Source: Rhizophagus irregularis | Taxonomy: Eukaryota; Glomeromycota; Glomeromycetes; Glomerales; Glomeraceae | Length of the DNA: 64,000 bases | NCBI RefSeq assembly: GCF_026210795.1 | Contig: NC_089460.1 | Location: forward strand, 124,001-188,000 | Direction of reading: 5' to 3' | In this document: positions 46,613 to 58,249 of the stretch, one piece after another | Position numbering within the stretch: the first letter of the stretch is position 1 | Layout of the letters: each line of letters starts with the position of its first letter | Made by a program: the position numbers and the translations under genes | The notes under the pieces: generated by a model | Told to the model about the DNA's origin: nothing | The model's database searches: none | Seen by the model: the letters and a program-made list of their open reading frames with translations, nothing else

Positions 46613-46712
46613 TTTTGATCATTCTTTGGCAATCCACCCGAACCTATAAAAAAAAGAGAAGAACTGAACGGTTAGTAACTGTTCATAATATTAAAAAAAA
46701 ACCAAGATTGTT
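46613..46712 (-). repeat. Reversed single unit of array A family
   Basis: Read on the minus strand it gives AACCGTTCAGTTCTTCTCTT, then TTTTTTATAG and GTTCGGGTGGATTGCC. This matches the T-tract, acceptor and block of the 6.5-kb array. So the unit is dispersed, not only tandem. Confidence 0.6.
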
Positions 46713-46744
46713 TCGCATTTTTTTAAAATTTTTGAGCATTAAAA

Positions 46745-47504
46745 ATTAAAAATTCTGATACATGAATTTATTCGTTGTCCAATGGTCATACAAAAATGAA
46801 TTAGGACTCATTAGATTTGTCTCGATGAGACGAGTCAAATTGTGGTAAGATCACATCTTTAGCATCGATAGATAGCTTGCTAATGCCAATTTTTTATAAA
46901 TCATTTAGCATAAATCAACTTATGATCTATTGATGCTAGAGACATGAACTCACCACCATTTGACTTGTCTCATTAAGATGAGTCCAATGAGTCCTAATTT
47001 ATATTTGTACTACTATTGGATGACAAATAAATTCATGTATAAATTCATGTATTAGAATTTTTAATTTTTAACGCTCAAAAATTTTAAAAAAATGCGAAAC
47101 TTGACATTATTTGCCATCCAGTAGTTGTACGTGGACAATTTAATATTCATTAGATTCGTGTCACTGATACGTGTTGAATGGTGCTAAGATCATGTCTCTA
47201 ACACTGATAGATGGCTTGCTAATTCCAATTATTGATAAATTATTTAGCGTAAGTTAACGTGTGATCTATTGATGTTAGAGATATGATCTTACTACCATTT
47301 GATGCGTCTTGTCGAGATGAATCTAATGATATATGGCTTGACTTTGTACGATCACTAGATGGACGGCTATTCGATTTTTCGCATTTTTATAAAAATTGGA
47401 TTTAACTGAATTGAACTGCCAGTTTTTCAGTTCAGTTTTTACGGATTTTGGCTTTAATCTGAACTATCTATAATCTGGACCAAACTGACCTGTTCAGAGC
47501 TTTA
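46745..47504. mobile_element. Fragment of the TAAAGCTC inverted-repeat family
   Basis: Arms such as TCTCGATGAGACGAGTCAAA and GACTTGTCTCATTAAGATGA alternate as in 59796-62490. The right end, CTGTTCAGAGCTTTA at 47490-47504, is the family's TIR. The left end is missing. It is more diverged than the 60-kb copy. Confidence 0.6.
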
Positions 47505-47589
47505 ATTTCTATGCATAAATAGTAAATAAACAAATTAAATTAATTACAACCAAAAATGTGAAAAAGAATTCAAATTAGTTTCCTTTAAA

Positions 47590-49110
47590 AGAATATTATG
47601 TATTGAGTAATATAAACTCAAAAAGGACCTGCGGTCTTGGTTGTTCCTGTAAATAATCTATCGTTACGTGCTCCTGTGCCTTCTCCGTTTTTACTAAAGT
47701 CGCCATTACCGACATGTGATCTGAATGCTTTACTGATCCCATTATGGAGCTGATACCTATATAAAAAATATGAGAAAAATTAAAAAAAAATAAATTAAAA
47801 AAATAAGTTTCAAATTTCAAATCGAAACTTACCAAATTAAAGTCCCAAAACTGAAGGAATCGATACCTATAAAAAAAATATGAGAAAAATTAAAAAAAAA
47901 TAAATTAAAAAATTGTTTTGAAATTCAAATCAAAACTTACCAGATCAAAGTCTCAAAGCCAAAGGAAATGACATCTATAAAAAAAATATGAGAAAAATTA
48001 AAAAAAATAAATTAAAAAAAACATAAGTTTCAAAATTCAAATTGAAACTTACCAAATCAAAGTTCTAAAGCCAAAGAAGCTGACATCTATAAAAAAATAC
48101 AAGAAAAATTAAAAAAAAATATAAGTTTCGAATTTCAAATCGAAACTTACCATATTGGTATATTCAAGTCCTAAAGTTGAAAACTGATATCTACAAAAAA
48201 AGAGAAAAATTAAAAAAAAATTAAAAAAAAATATAAGGTTTGCTTTAAAACTTATCGATCCAAATCTAAAGAAAGAAGTCGATATCTAAAAAAAAAAAAA
48301 ATTAAAACGTTTTAAAAAAATTGAAGAAAAAGTTTCAATGCTTTTGCTTTGAAGTTTACCAATCCAAAGCCCAAAAGAAGAAGCCGATACTTAAAAAAAA
48401 ATAATTTTTTTATCAAATAAAAAAATCAAAAAAAAAAATGATTCCAAAGTTTCAATTTAATAGTTCAAGTTATCAAGAAAGAAGCCAATATTTTTAAAAA
48501 AAGAAATAAAGTTAAACCAAATTTTTTTTCAAAAGAAAAAATTTACTAAAAAAAAATTTTGAATGAAACTTACCTATTCAAAGCCCAAGGTTGAAGCAAT
48601 ATCTACAAAAAATAAGTTTCGAAGGCAAAGAGCAAAGTCAAAGCCAATATATACTTAAAAAAAAAGAAAAAAAAAATTAGTTTAAAAAAAAAATAGTTTC
48701 AAAAAAATGAAAACCTTTTGAAACTTTACCGATTTAAGGTGCGATACATATCATAGCACCTAAAAAAAAAGAAAAAAAAATTATAAATTTTATTTTAAAA
48801 AGAAAAATAAGTTTTAATTCAAAACTTACTGATCTAAGGTCTATAAAAGTCGAAGCTGATACATACTTAAAAAAAAGAAAAAAAATTAGTTTTAAAAAAA
48901 AAATAAAGTTCTGAAAGAAACAAAACTTTCAAAACTTTACTGATTTAAAGCGTAACGTAAAAGCTAACACATACTTAAAGAAAAAAAAATTTTTTATTTT
49001 AAAAAAAGACAAAAAAAAAATAAAGCTTTCAAAAAAAATGAAACTTTTGAAACTTTACCGATCTAAAGTATACCGATACTTAAAAAAAGAGAAAAAAAAG
49101 TTTAAATTAA
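47590..49110 (-). repeat. Array C: minus-strand intron-like units
   Basis: On the minus strand, exon-like blocks of about 30-41 nt alternate with T-rich introns of 70-90 nt. Three clear blocks are 34 nt (e.g. starting ATGTCATTTCCTTTGG and ending TTTGATCTG). They are followed by GTAAGTTTCGATTTGAAATT, which pairs with GAAACTT downstream (hairpin), then T-tracts and TTTTATAG. At least ten units can be followed from 49080 to 47760, the distal ones degraded. The last acceptor opens a larger frame to about 47590 (HNGISKAFRSHVGNGDF or the alternative frame SVKHSDHMSVMATLVK). The block sequence is unrelated to arrays A and B, but the plan is the same. Confidence 0.65.
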
Positions 49111-50637
49111 ACTTTTTTTAAAAACTTTAAAAAAATTATCTTTCAGCACACAAACTATAATTGGACTAGTCTAATCAGCCAATTTTGACTTTTGAATTAA
49201 TAAGATATTTTATTTTAGCCATAATTAGTCTAATTTGGTCAAAATTTAATGTTAGCCAAAATTTAAATCGAAATCTGGCTGTTTTATCACATGACCAAAT
49301 TTTCTTATTTTGACTATAATTTGTACTATGACTTTGTATACTTTGTAAAATAAAAATAAAAACTTTGATGTACATTGAATATTATTATTAAATGCTGTAC
49401 ATGTGATAATAATTTTGTGGATGATGTTCATTAATGTCAAAATATTGCATGTATATATTTTTTTAATAACAATTGCGATGTAAATGATTTGCAAAAATAT
49501 ACATGTAATGAACATTTTTCCTGTGACTTCCTGATGAAGTCACCAAAAAAGACAGAATTTACTTAAAAGCAGAATCAAGATAATATTCCAAATATTACGT
49601 AGAAGATTAATAATAACTTAAAAAGGGAAAGTCTTTTGGAAAAAAGAAGCAATCTACTTGTAAAAAAGACTTTGATGGTAATTACAAACTTATTATTTTG
49701 GCTAAAATTCAAGATCACTAGCCAACTGATGAGATGATTGAGCCAAATATGAAGATTGGAAATTTAATGTACTTGCTATCATTTATATAATATTAACTCT
49801 TTTTTTACTTTACTTTTTATTATTAAAATTCTTTTTTTTTCTGTTATTTCATAATGGGTCTTATTAGAATTTCCTTATAGGTATAAACTGAGAGAAAGGA
49901 GTTTTCTCTAAAAATAAGTATGCATATGTAAATGCAGAAAGTCTCTCTGCTTTAAATACTGCTTAAATTCTACCTGATAGTGTATATGCATGTGAAGTTA
50001 TTTTTAAAATGATGAGTGGTTTAAGTCTTATTAAATTATTTATTATATAGTTTATTTTATTTGTATAATGTATTATAAACTCATTTATTTTAATAAAGAT
50101 TTAAATATATTGCAGCAAAAAAAAAAAGAAATTTAAATATTTTATACTAATTTTATAGTTAAATAAATACCTTTAAAGGGTTTGCAATTTGATAACTAAT
50201 TTGTTGCTTAAACTACAATATATAATTATAAATGATTAGGATTGTTAGAATAAGAAATTGGTATTCTTTAAATTTAAAAGTACTAATATACTAGTACTAT
50301 AATATAATTTTATATTAAATAATTAATATTTAATATAAAAAACTCATATGGGCTGATTTGTCTACCTTTAATTAAAATATTGATTTTATTACATTTTTAT
50401 TATACAAAATACTATATAATATACAGTAAATTAGGAGTGAGTATTAAAAAACTTTTATTTAATGTTATTATACTATAAGTTGGTAAATATTTCTTTTAAA
50501 TTAATATAATTCTTAGCACTTACTATATATATTAAAAATTTGTATCTTAACTTTAAACGTAAATATCTCCAGATCTAATGATCCAATCGGCAAGCTCTTT
50601 TTTCGCTCATATAGACCAGATCAAGGGCTTTCTGAAG
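49111..50637. other. AT-rich intergenic, no gene seen
   Basis: Low-complexity AT-rich sequence. It holds a GGCCAAAATTAG-like diverged repeat at 49140-49300. No frame is supportable. Confidence 0.4.
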
Positions 50638-53600
50638 TAGGGTTCGATCCAATTTTTTAGAGACAATCCGGATCAAATTCGGATTCCCTTTAATGTATCC
50701 GCCAAATCCGGATAATAATCCGGATTTGAAAATTTTACGGATAATCCATAAATTCCAGATCAACCTGACCATCAAATTTAAAAAAATCAAAATTTATTAT
50801 TTTTATTAATTTATTTTTCGCAAAAATAAATTATTTTAAATATTATAATTAATTTTCATTTAATAATTTTAATAATTATACTTTTTAAAACTTTATTGAA
50901 GCAACTTTATTGAAAAAACTTTACTGAAAAAACTTTATTTAAGAAACCGAAACCCTTAATCTATCTCAATATGACTCGTTTCATCATCCCATTCTGATGC
51001 AAAAACGTGCATTGTATTAAGATTTCTTTTTAAAAAAAGCATTTTAGCTGCCAAATTTGTATCTAAACTTGTCCTTTTAGTATTAATAAGATTTCCGGCA
51101 TCTGAAAATAACTGTTCACTTGACACTGACGTTGCTGGTACTGCAAGATACTTTCGGGCAATTCTGGCAAGTTTTGGAAACATTTGTAATCGTAATTTCC
51201 ACCAATCTAAAGGATTTTCAGTTTCCAATGCTAATGATAATGACAAATAATTTGTAATTTCATCAATAATTGGTGTATTTGAATATGATTTATTCCCTCT
51301 TTTATTTTTCATTTGCCGCCGTTGACGATACTCTTTATGTGAATGCATAGAAGATTCTGCATTAAGTGGAGTTGATGGATTGTTTAATAGTTCGGATGTT
51401 GATGTTTCTACTCCACCCAATTCACTGCAGAGTTTTTGGACAATTCGTTGTTTCTCATCATCATCTAGAAAATCTAAGTTTTTGTAACGAGGATCTAATA
51501 AAGCTGCCATTAAGCCAAGATCATTTGGAATATCCCAGTAATATATCAATGCATTATAAATATTTTGTTTTATTTTTTCCAAAATACCTACTGTATTTAA
51601 CGGATTTTTAATTGAAATCTTCTTCTTTGTAATATTACTTATAACTTCATCGTCATCAAAGTCAGTCTGTTGTATTTCTAGGGCTTCCGATCCAAATATG
51701 GTATTCTCATTCAAAAAATCATCATTATTTGATGGTACTTCAGTAGCTAAATCAAAAATCATTTCTTTAATTATTGGAATAACTCGGCTTAAGGTAATAT
51801 ATGAATTTCCAGAAAATTCACGAGTTGCTTCTTCAAATGGCATTAGCAAATCAACAAGTTGGTCCAGCAACTCCCATTCATCATCCGTAAGTAACAATCT
51901 CTTCAATCTATTTCCATCTTTTTTGATTTCACGATCTGTTGATGTGGATAAATCGGCCTGAAGTTGAGTAATAGCATCCTTTAAAAAAAATAAACGATCC
52001 CACGCATAGTACAATGAATTCCAACGTGTAGATACATCTTGAATACAACGCAAAATATCTGTATAGTCAAGTTTTCTCTGCACCTGCTCTAATCTTTCCA
52101 CTTGTTTTTGATATTGAAAAAATTAATTAGTCTTCTTGCGCGTGCTACCAAAATTTCTGCTGGAGCTAATCCCTTTCCAATTGCCAACTGGAGAGTGTGT
52201 GCCGTACAAGGAAGATGTCGGATATTTTCACATCCATTTTTCTGATTTAATAAAGGAAAAATTGCTACTATATTAGATCCATTATCCGTTGTGATTGAAG
52301 TCACTTGATTTCCAAGATTCCATGCTTCAATACACTTATGAAGTTCATTGGCAATAATGTTACTAGTATGCGGAGAAGGAACATATTTATTTTCTAGCAT
52401 TGTATCTTTAATTTCAAATTTTGACGTAATCCAAGTTGCAGTAACTCCTAAATACCCATGCTTGGCTCTACTAGACCAGAGATCAATTGTAAGAGAAATA
52501 TTTTCAGCAGTTTCAGTAAGGAGATTCTGCAAATTTTCCGATTAAACTTATAACTCTTAACAACTATTGTTCTAATTTTTTTTTCTCCTGGAATAATAAA
52601 GGAAGGATCGAATTCTGCCATTTTTTCTTTATAGGCTTCATTAGTAACTGCAGAAAGGGGTTGATTTGTAAGTAACATCCATTTGAGGGTTGCTTCTTCA
52701 CGTCTTTTTTGAATATGTTTAGGATGAGGTTTATGATTTCGTGCAAAATCAGTAATTTTAGAGTTGCGTGGCTAAAATTAACAATATGACAGTATTTAAA
52801 AAAAAAATTTAATGAATACATAATGGTCAACAGCTGTATTTACCTTTTTTGAAATATCTGCATCATCAGATGATACAATATTATATTTGTCTCTAAGATG
52901 CACGATAAGATTGCCTGTTGAGCTTCTACTCTTTCCGCACTTATATTCTTGACCACATTTTATACCACTTCCGTCTAAAATATTGCAAATTCGAATGTCT
53001 TCACCTTTATCATTAACTTCCTTTTCAAAATATTCCTGAGTAAATGATGGTTTTTTACGCTTATATTTATTATTAATCTCAGGAAGCTCAGCTCCTTTGC
53101 CTAGATAAAAAACAATTACATCAATAAAATAAATAATAATTTATTGCAATTTATAATTTTAAAATTTACCTTTTTCTTTGTTTCCTGAAGATATTGTGGA
53201 AAAGGAAAGGGTTCTTTGAACGACAGGTAGTTTTCTAGTAACTACTGGTTCATGCAAAATTTCTGAACTTCCAGGTACTTCGATTTGCTGTTCCAAAATA
53301 ACATCTGGTATTTCAAAGTTAAAATCTTCGTCAGGGTAAAAATCTGAACTATTTGCCATAGTAAAGGTTTTAAAATTCAGAAAAAAAAATAGCAAAAGTT
53401 CCGTAAGGGCTAAAGGAATGAAATAGGAATGGTTTGAAGGCAAAAGGAACATGATAAAAATAGGGATAAGGCAGCGTGAAAATAGTCCAAAATGAGAAAA
53501 ATGAATTGCGAAAAAAAAATAAATTTAATACTAAGATTAAAAAACTGATATAATTTTAAAATTTTTTAAATTTTTTTTTTCGATCCTTTTAATTTATATT

Positions 53601-53752
53601 ACTACAATCCGGATTATAATCTGGATGATCTGCAATCCTTAATCCGATAAATTTATGGATCCATCTGTCAGAAATCATCGGATAAGGATATCCGATTTTT
53701 ATTCGGATGAGTGGATCAATCTGAATTTACCAGATTACGGATCGAACCCCTA
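50638..53752 (-). mobile_element. Second hAT element, TAGGG ends
   Basis: The left end is TAGGGTTCGATCC and the right end GGATCGAACCCCTA. Sub-terminal regions carry ATCCGGAT/AATCCGGA repeats on both sides. The 8-bp flanks do not match (TTCTGAAG and CTAAAAGA), so either they have diverged or one flank was rearranged. The right flank is Tnp2 coding sequence, and the left flank is not. It contains a hAT transposase gene on the minus strand. Confidence 0.75.
50956..53359 (-). pseudogene. hAT transposase (BED type), two frameshifts
   Basis: Exon 1 is 53359..53169 (MANSSDFYPDEDFNFEIPD), exon 2 is 53100..52844 and exon 3 runs from 52771 to the stop at 50956. Exon 2 holds a BED-like finger, CGQEYKCGKSRSSTGNLIVH, but the final His is Tyr (HLRDKY). 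Transposase blocks: NISLTIDLWSS (Asp), VTSITTDNGSNIVAIF (Asp), LPCTAHTLQLAIG, DVSTRWNSLYYAWDRL, and the dimerisation region LDWWKLRLQMFPKLARI with PATSVSSEQLFSDAGN (Glu). Indels near 52525 and in a T-run near 52103 shift the frame. Otherwise it is open, so it is nearly intact and clearly different from the hAT at 18.6-21.7 kb. Confidence 0.85.
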
Positions 53753-55508
53753 CTAAAAGACCAATTTCAGAGATTTGTTCCATGTACAAAATGCCACAAA
53801 CTCTATAATAAACAGGATGTAGAAAACTTTCGTTAAAATGAGAGTTTATCGGTTATGAAATGCCACTATATCGAGTTCCCAAACTTGTTTCGCCAAGGTA
53901 CACGCACTTGCGACACACCTTTATCACGACAAATCGATGTTTTAAAAGTTTAAGCCGAATCAATATACCCATTTGCTGGATTTCGACAATAACTTTCTGA
54001 TATGTTTTGTCGACCTGAATTCGAGAAATCCCTCTGACATTGGGCAAATCGATCAAATTCAGATAATATTTTATCCGATATTTATGATGGACGAATATGG
54101 AAAGAATTCAAAGATATAAACAACAATGATTCATTAAATTTTTTCCGAAATGAAGTTGCCGACTCGCATCTTGGTCTCATGTTGAATGTTGACTGATTTC
54201 AGCCATTCGATAGAACTAATCATAGTACCAGAGCCATTTATGCAGTTATTTGTAATTTGCCATGTAACATATGATTTAAGCGAGAAAACTTGCTGCTCCT
54301 TGGAATGCTACTGGGTCCGAACTAAGGTTGCTTGCCAAAACCTCTCCAAAATCCTGCGATAAATTTCAGCAAGATTTTACTATATATTTACTATAGTTTC
54401 GGCAGGGTTTTGGCAGTTTCGGCAAATGGGGGTTTCAGCATTTCGGCAAAGTTTTGGCAGGATTTTTAATATGATTTAATATAGTTTCGGCATTTTCCGT
54501 ATAGGTTTCGGCAGTTATTAAAAAGGTTTCGGCAAGCAACCTTAGTCCGAACGAAGTGAGTCTACATAAAATTAATCATTACCTTGCACCAATCGTTAAT
54601 GAGCTGACATTTCTCTAGGAAGGGATTATTCTAAATCGAACATACGAGCATCAGTTAGAAAAAAAAATTTGTGCAGCGTTGATAATGGTATCGTGCAATA
54701 TACCCGCTGCGAGAAAAATTTGTGGGCACGTTTCTGCATTGGTTTCTTGCCACCGATGCCAGAAAAAGGCAAATTATGAAAATCATCAGCATAATTTTGC
54801 TGGAATGGGAGATATGGAAGATTGGTTTGTTGCCAGGGATTCAAATGAACATCTCCAAAACGCACTTGGCTGGCGACGGTGTAATTCGGACGCATCAAGA
54901 AAGAGATTTGTTAAACAGACTGGAGTAAAATGGTCAGAACTACTTCGCTTGCCTTATTTCGACCCAATTCGTTTTACTATCATTGATCCAATGCATTGTC
55001 TATTTTTAGGCATTGCAAAATGGATTGTGAAGCGAATTTGGGTCGATCAGGGAATCTTAACTTCAAGTATGCTCAATGAAGTTCAAAAACAAATGAATCG
55101 ATTTCAAGTTCCGGTTGATTTGGGTCGAATTCCTGGCAAAATCGACTGCAGGAAAGGATTTTCTAACTTCACTGCTGACCAGTGGCGAAATTTTTTCACA
55201 ATTTATGCCACAGTATCGCTTTGGGACCATCTCTCAGCTGAAGATAGAAAAATTCTGACTCATTTTGTCAGAATTTGTTCGATATTGGTAAGTCAGATTA
55301 TAGAATTTGACATGTTGCAGGAAGCCCATAGACGACTTGTTAAAATAATAAAGCTCATTGAGGTACAATATGGCAGGAATAAAATTACGCTGAATCTACA
55401 TCTCTCGCTTCATTTGTCCGAATGTTGTTATGATTTCAGCCCATTGTATGTGTTCTGGTGTTTTTCATTCGAACGCATAAATGGAATACTCGGTAAGATA
55501 CACTGGCC

Positions 55509-55559
<51 letters not shown>

Positions 55560-56443
55560 GGTTTTAAATTTTCTTTTAAATACAACCCTTAGGATCATTA
55601 CCGAACAGTAACAGAAAAATTGAACCAGAACTAATGCGTCGATTAATGAATAATAACCGAATCAGATATATCATTACTTCTAGCGCTCAGATGAAAGGTC
55701 TTGAATTACTCGAAAATCATCCTACCGTTGGATCACTATCAGAAAATGACCAATTCGCTTCAGATGAAATGGAAAGGTTTTGGCTAAATTCAAAAAATAT
55801 CCAGGAATTTACTGTTACTAGATGTGAAGCGTTTCCTGGTGAAATGTTAAAACCTACTTCTGAAAATGTAGTATTATCACAATCGATGCTCGATTTAATG
55901 ATCGATTATTATATTGCTACATATGAAATGTATAATTTCTGAAAACCATCTGATACTATAGAGCAAGATGCGATAACTATTCATGTAAAAATGGATAAAT
56001 TTGGAAGATGTCGTATTGGATCTGAGGTGTTTGGCTCCGCGTTGTCATTTCGACACATAAAAAGTTCATATGTATTAGCCAAATTCATAATGACTGATGG
56101 AGAAGACGATCGTTATTCTGGACAAGTCCAGTATTATTTCAAGCATGAAATTGACTTGCCAAATGGACCTACTGAGCATTATTTGGCTTTTATTAGGTAG
56201 TACCGACCAGCAGACACAGCAAATATTCGGTATCATTTTAGTATTGATGATACTGAAGAAACGGAAACATGCAATGTTGAATTATGGAAAACAGATTTTT
56301 TTCCTGAAAGTAGGGATTGTATTATTCCAGTACACAACATTCTTTGCCGATTTGTGCTCGCTAAATATAAAATTTCTTCTAACTGCAACGCAACTGAATA
56401 TTTAGCGATAAATCCATTAAATCGCAAGTTTCACATTTGGTAA
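53753..56443 (+). pseudogene. Tnp2-type transposase, copy c, 5' truncated
   Basis: It starts abruptly at the hAT end with FVPCTKCHKLYNKQDVENF and DIYDGRIWKEFKD, with several stops. After a MITE (54323-54544) a long open part has SCNIPAARKICGH, CHRCQKKANYENHQHNFAGM, DPMHCLFLGIAKWIVKR and FSFERINGILG. An intron, 55493..55592, carries a (TTA)n microsatellite. The C-terminal part (KIEPELMRRLMNN and on to ATEYLAINPLNRKFHIW) has TGA at about 55940 and TAG at about 56199. The second half is in much better condition than the first. Family: CMC transposase with DDE and a CxxC insertion. Confidence 0.82.
54323..54544. mobile_element. hAT-type MITE (TAAGGTTGC family), 222 bp
   Basis: The ends are TAAGGTTGCTTGCC and GGCAAGCAACCTTA. 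The perfect 8-bp duplication is GTCCGAAC (54315-54322 and 54545-54552). Removing it rejoins LLGPNEVSLHKINHYLAP in the Tnp2 frame. Confidence 0.93.
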
Positions 56444-56804
56444 TTTACTAAAAGCTACAGAATTTTTCTTTACAATAATTGTTTAACGAATTTTATGGAA
56501 TTGGTTATTTAATAATAAATAATACGAATAAATTGATTTACAATAAAATTTGACGAATCTTTAACTTCAGTGTTTTCTTATTTTACTTATATGTCATTAT
56601 TATTTATTGATATTAATTAAAATTAATTAAAAAATTGGTTAAAAATCGTCAAAAAAGTTTTAAGTCGATCGTTTAATAAAAATCAATAAAAAAGAAGTAT
56701 TGGTCGATTTATGGTTTTTTTTATGTTAATGCTCAATCAAAAATTGACCAAAAATCGACCAGTTGATTTATGCCAAAATTTTTCTGAATTTTGTAATTAG
56801 CCGA
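56444..56804. other. Spacer upstream of the 56.8-kb gene
   Basis: AT-rich, with facing motifs AAAATCGTCAAAAAAG and GACCAAAAATCGACCAGTTG at 56640-56762. This could be a diverged element end or a promoter feature of the next gene. Confidence 0.35.
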
Positions 56805-57365
56805 ATGTGTGATGAATCACGTGACGATGATGATGAACTTTTGACGAAAGGTATTAATGCCGAAAGAAATGATTTCGACCAGTGTCATTATTTTCCTAAA
56901 TCTGGTAGTATACAAGTTTTCAGGTCTTTTGATCCTGTTGCTATCTTCTTACGTTACCTTTCTGAATGTTCCCTACCTGAGTTTTCTTCTGTAGAACTTG
57001 TGGGTGAAAATAAGGCTCTCCTGCGCAATTATAAATTTGTGATTAATATTAGGGGTAATAAGTTTATTAATCTTTCTACCTTAGCATATGCTTTAGAGTC
57101 TATAGATGGTATTCGTGAGATTCTCCCCTTTCCAATAAAGTATATTAAGAATGATGTGGGTGATATTTATTCTAAAATTGCTATAGTCTTCACTTCAAAG
57201 ATTCGGGTACATATTTGGCCTAAATCTGATAAGGTTAATATATTTGGCACTAAGACTGAATTGGATGCTGATATGATTTATAAGTTCTTACAGAAGTTGT
57301 TCTCTAATCCATATGATTTTGGGGATTTTATTTGTGATACACCTATTCCAGATTGTGAGAGGTAA
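56805..57365 (+). CDS. Hypothetical protein, possible TBP-like fold
   Basis: An intact single-exon frame of 186 residues. I chose ATG 56805 because the upstream in-frame part lacks another ATG. An acidic start (ESRDDDDELL) precedes YKFVINIRGNKFINLSTLAY, ALESIDGIREILPFPIKYIK, then SKIAIVFTSKIRVHIWPKSD and KVNIFGTKTELDADMIYKFL. The order helix, strand with positive residues, FxSxKxxxxG-like turn and a C-terminal helix is reminiscent of one half of a TATA-binding-protein saddle. This is a weak, by-eye resemblance. Codon use is richer in C/G than the neighbouring transposons, and there are no lesions. It is convergent with the gene at 57385 with a 19-bp gap. No known family is certain. Confidence 0.6.
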   Translation: MCDESRDDDDELLTKGINAERNDFDQCHYFPKSGSIQVFRSFDPVAIFLRYLSECSLPEFSSVELVGENKALLRNYKFVINIRGNKFINLSTLAYALESIDGIREILPFPIKYIKNDVGDIYSKIAIVFTSKIRVHIWPKSDKVNIFGTKTELDADMIYKFLQKLFSNPYDFGDFICDTPIPDCER

Positions 57366-57384
57366 AAAATAGTTTTACTGAAAA

Positions 57385-58068
57385 CTAGAAACCCTCTATT
57401 TGTAAAATCCAGCAATCACATTCCTGACTTCTTGTTGGCATAAGACATTTGTCACATAGAGTTATAGCCAACTCATTTTTTAGCCTATCCAGCTGACTCT
57501 CGGTGGTTAGTGCAAGATTTTGGTAGTATTCATTGAATTCATTCTGCTCTTCTTCATCTATGTCTTCATCTATATCTTCATTTGTGTCTTCGTCCATATC
57601 TTCATCTCTTTTAATATGGTAAATGCTGAATTCATTTCTATATTCATTATTAGGATTTGTGGATATTCTTTGTATATTGTAATCTATAATGTTGAATGTT
57701 GTAGGTTTCTTTTTTGATAATATTTCTACTAAGTCTAATAATGCATATGCTAATTCTTTATCCTCTGAGAAGTTTTTAATGATATCTGAAAATCTTTCAT
57801 ATATTGCCATCTCATCTGGTAGAATAGAATATCTTATTCGTGATAAAAGTGATGGATGTATCCATATATCATCACCTTCTAACATCTCATCAAATATTTC
57901 TACTAGCTCTTCTAATCCAAATACTAACATACTTTCTTTGCTAAATTCAGAATCTAAAGCTTTTAAATATGCTATATCTAAATACCACATTATTTCCTTT
58001 ACCCATTCTTCTATGTTGAGTTCAAACTGACCTAGTATACGTCTTAGTGATGGTCTGTATTGTGACAT
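57385..58068 (-). CDS. Hypothetical acidic protein with C-terminal Cys cluster
   Basis: An intact single-exon frame of 227 residues from ATG 58068. The N-terminal half is helical (YRPSLRRILGQFELNIEEW, LDSEFSKESMLVFGLEELVE). The middle contains an Asp/Glu repeat (DMDEDTNEDIDEDIDEEE), then a predicted helix and CDKCLMPTRSQECDCW, with four Cys close to the end that could bind zinc. It is unbroken, unlike nearly all frames around it, which suggests recent function. It faces the gene at 56805-57365 with almost no gap, and the 3' ends may overlap as transcripts. I do not recognise the family. Confidence 0.6.
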   Translation of the reverse strand: MSQYRPSLRRILGQFELNIEEWVKEIMWYLDIAYLKALDSEFSKESMLVFGLEELVEIFDEMLEGDDIWIHPSLLSRIRYSILPDEMAIYERFSDIIKNFSEDKELAYALLDLVEILSKKKPTTFNIIDYNIQRISTNPNNEYRNEFSIYHIKRDEDMDEDTNEDIDEDIDEEEQNEFNEYYQNLALTTESQLDRLKNELAITLCDKCLMPTRSQECDCWILQIEGF

Positions 58069-58249
58069 CTTGTAAACCTTTTATATGTGAATCTTTTATT
58101 CAATTACATTTTTTCTCGATATAAGGGTAATTGCTTGTCTTGCTATTTCGCTCTATTGACTCCATAGCTGGTTTCCTGGATGGGTTAATATTTCCTTACC
58201 TTTTTTTGGCTCTGTTGGCTTTGGAATCCTATTTCTTGTTCGGTTAGGA

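Noticed and set aside
49111-50637. Short frames in AT-rich spacer
   Set aside because: Composition-driven, without domain, splice support or repeats.
50638-53752. 8-bp target duplication for the second hAT
   Set aside because: The flanks TTCTGAAG and CTAAAAGA are only loosely similar, so I do not claim a duplication.
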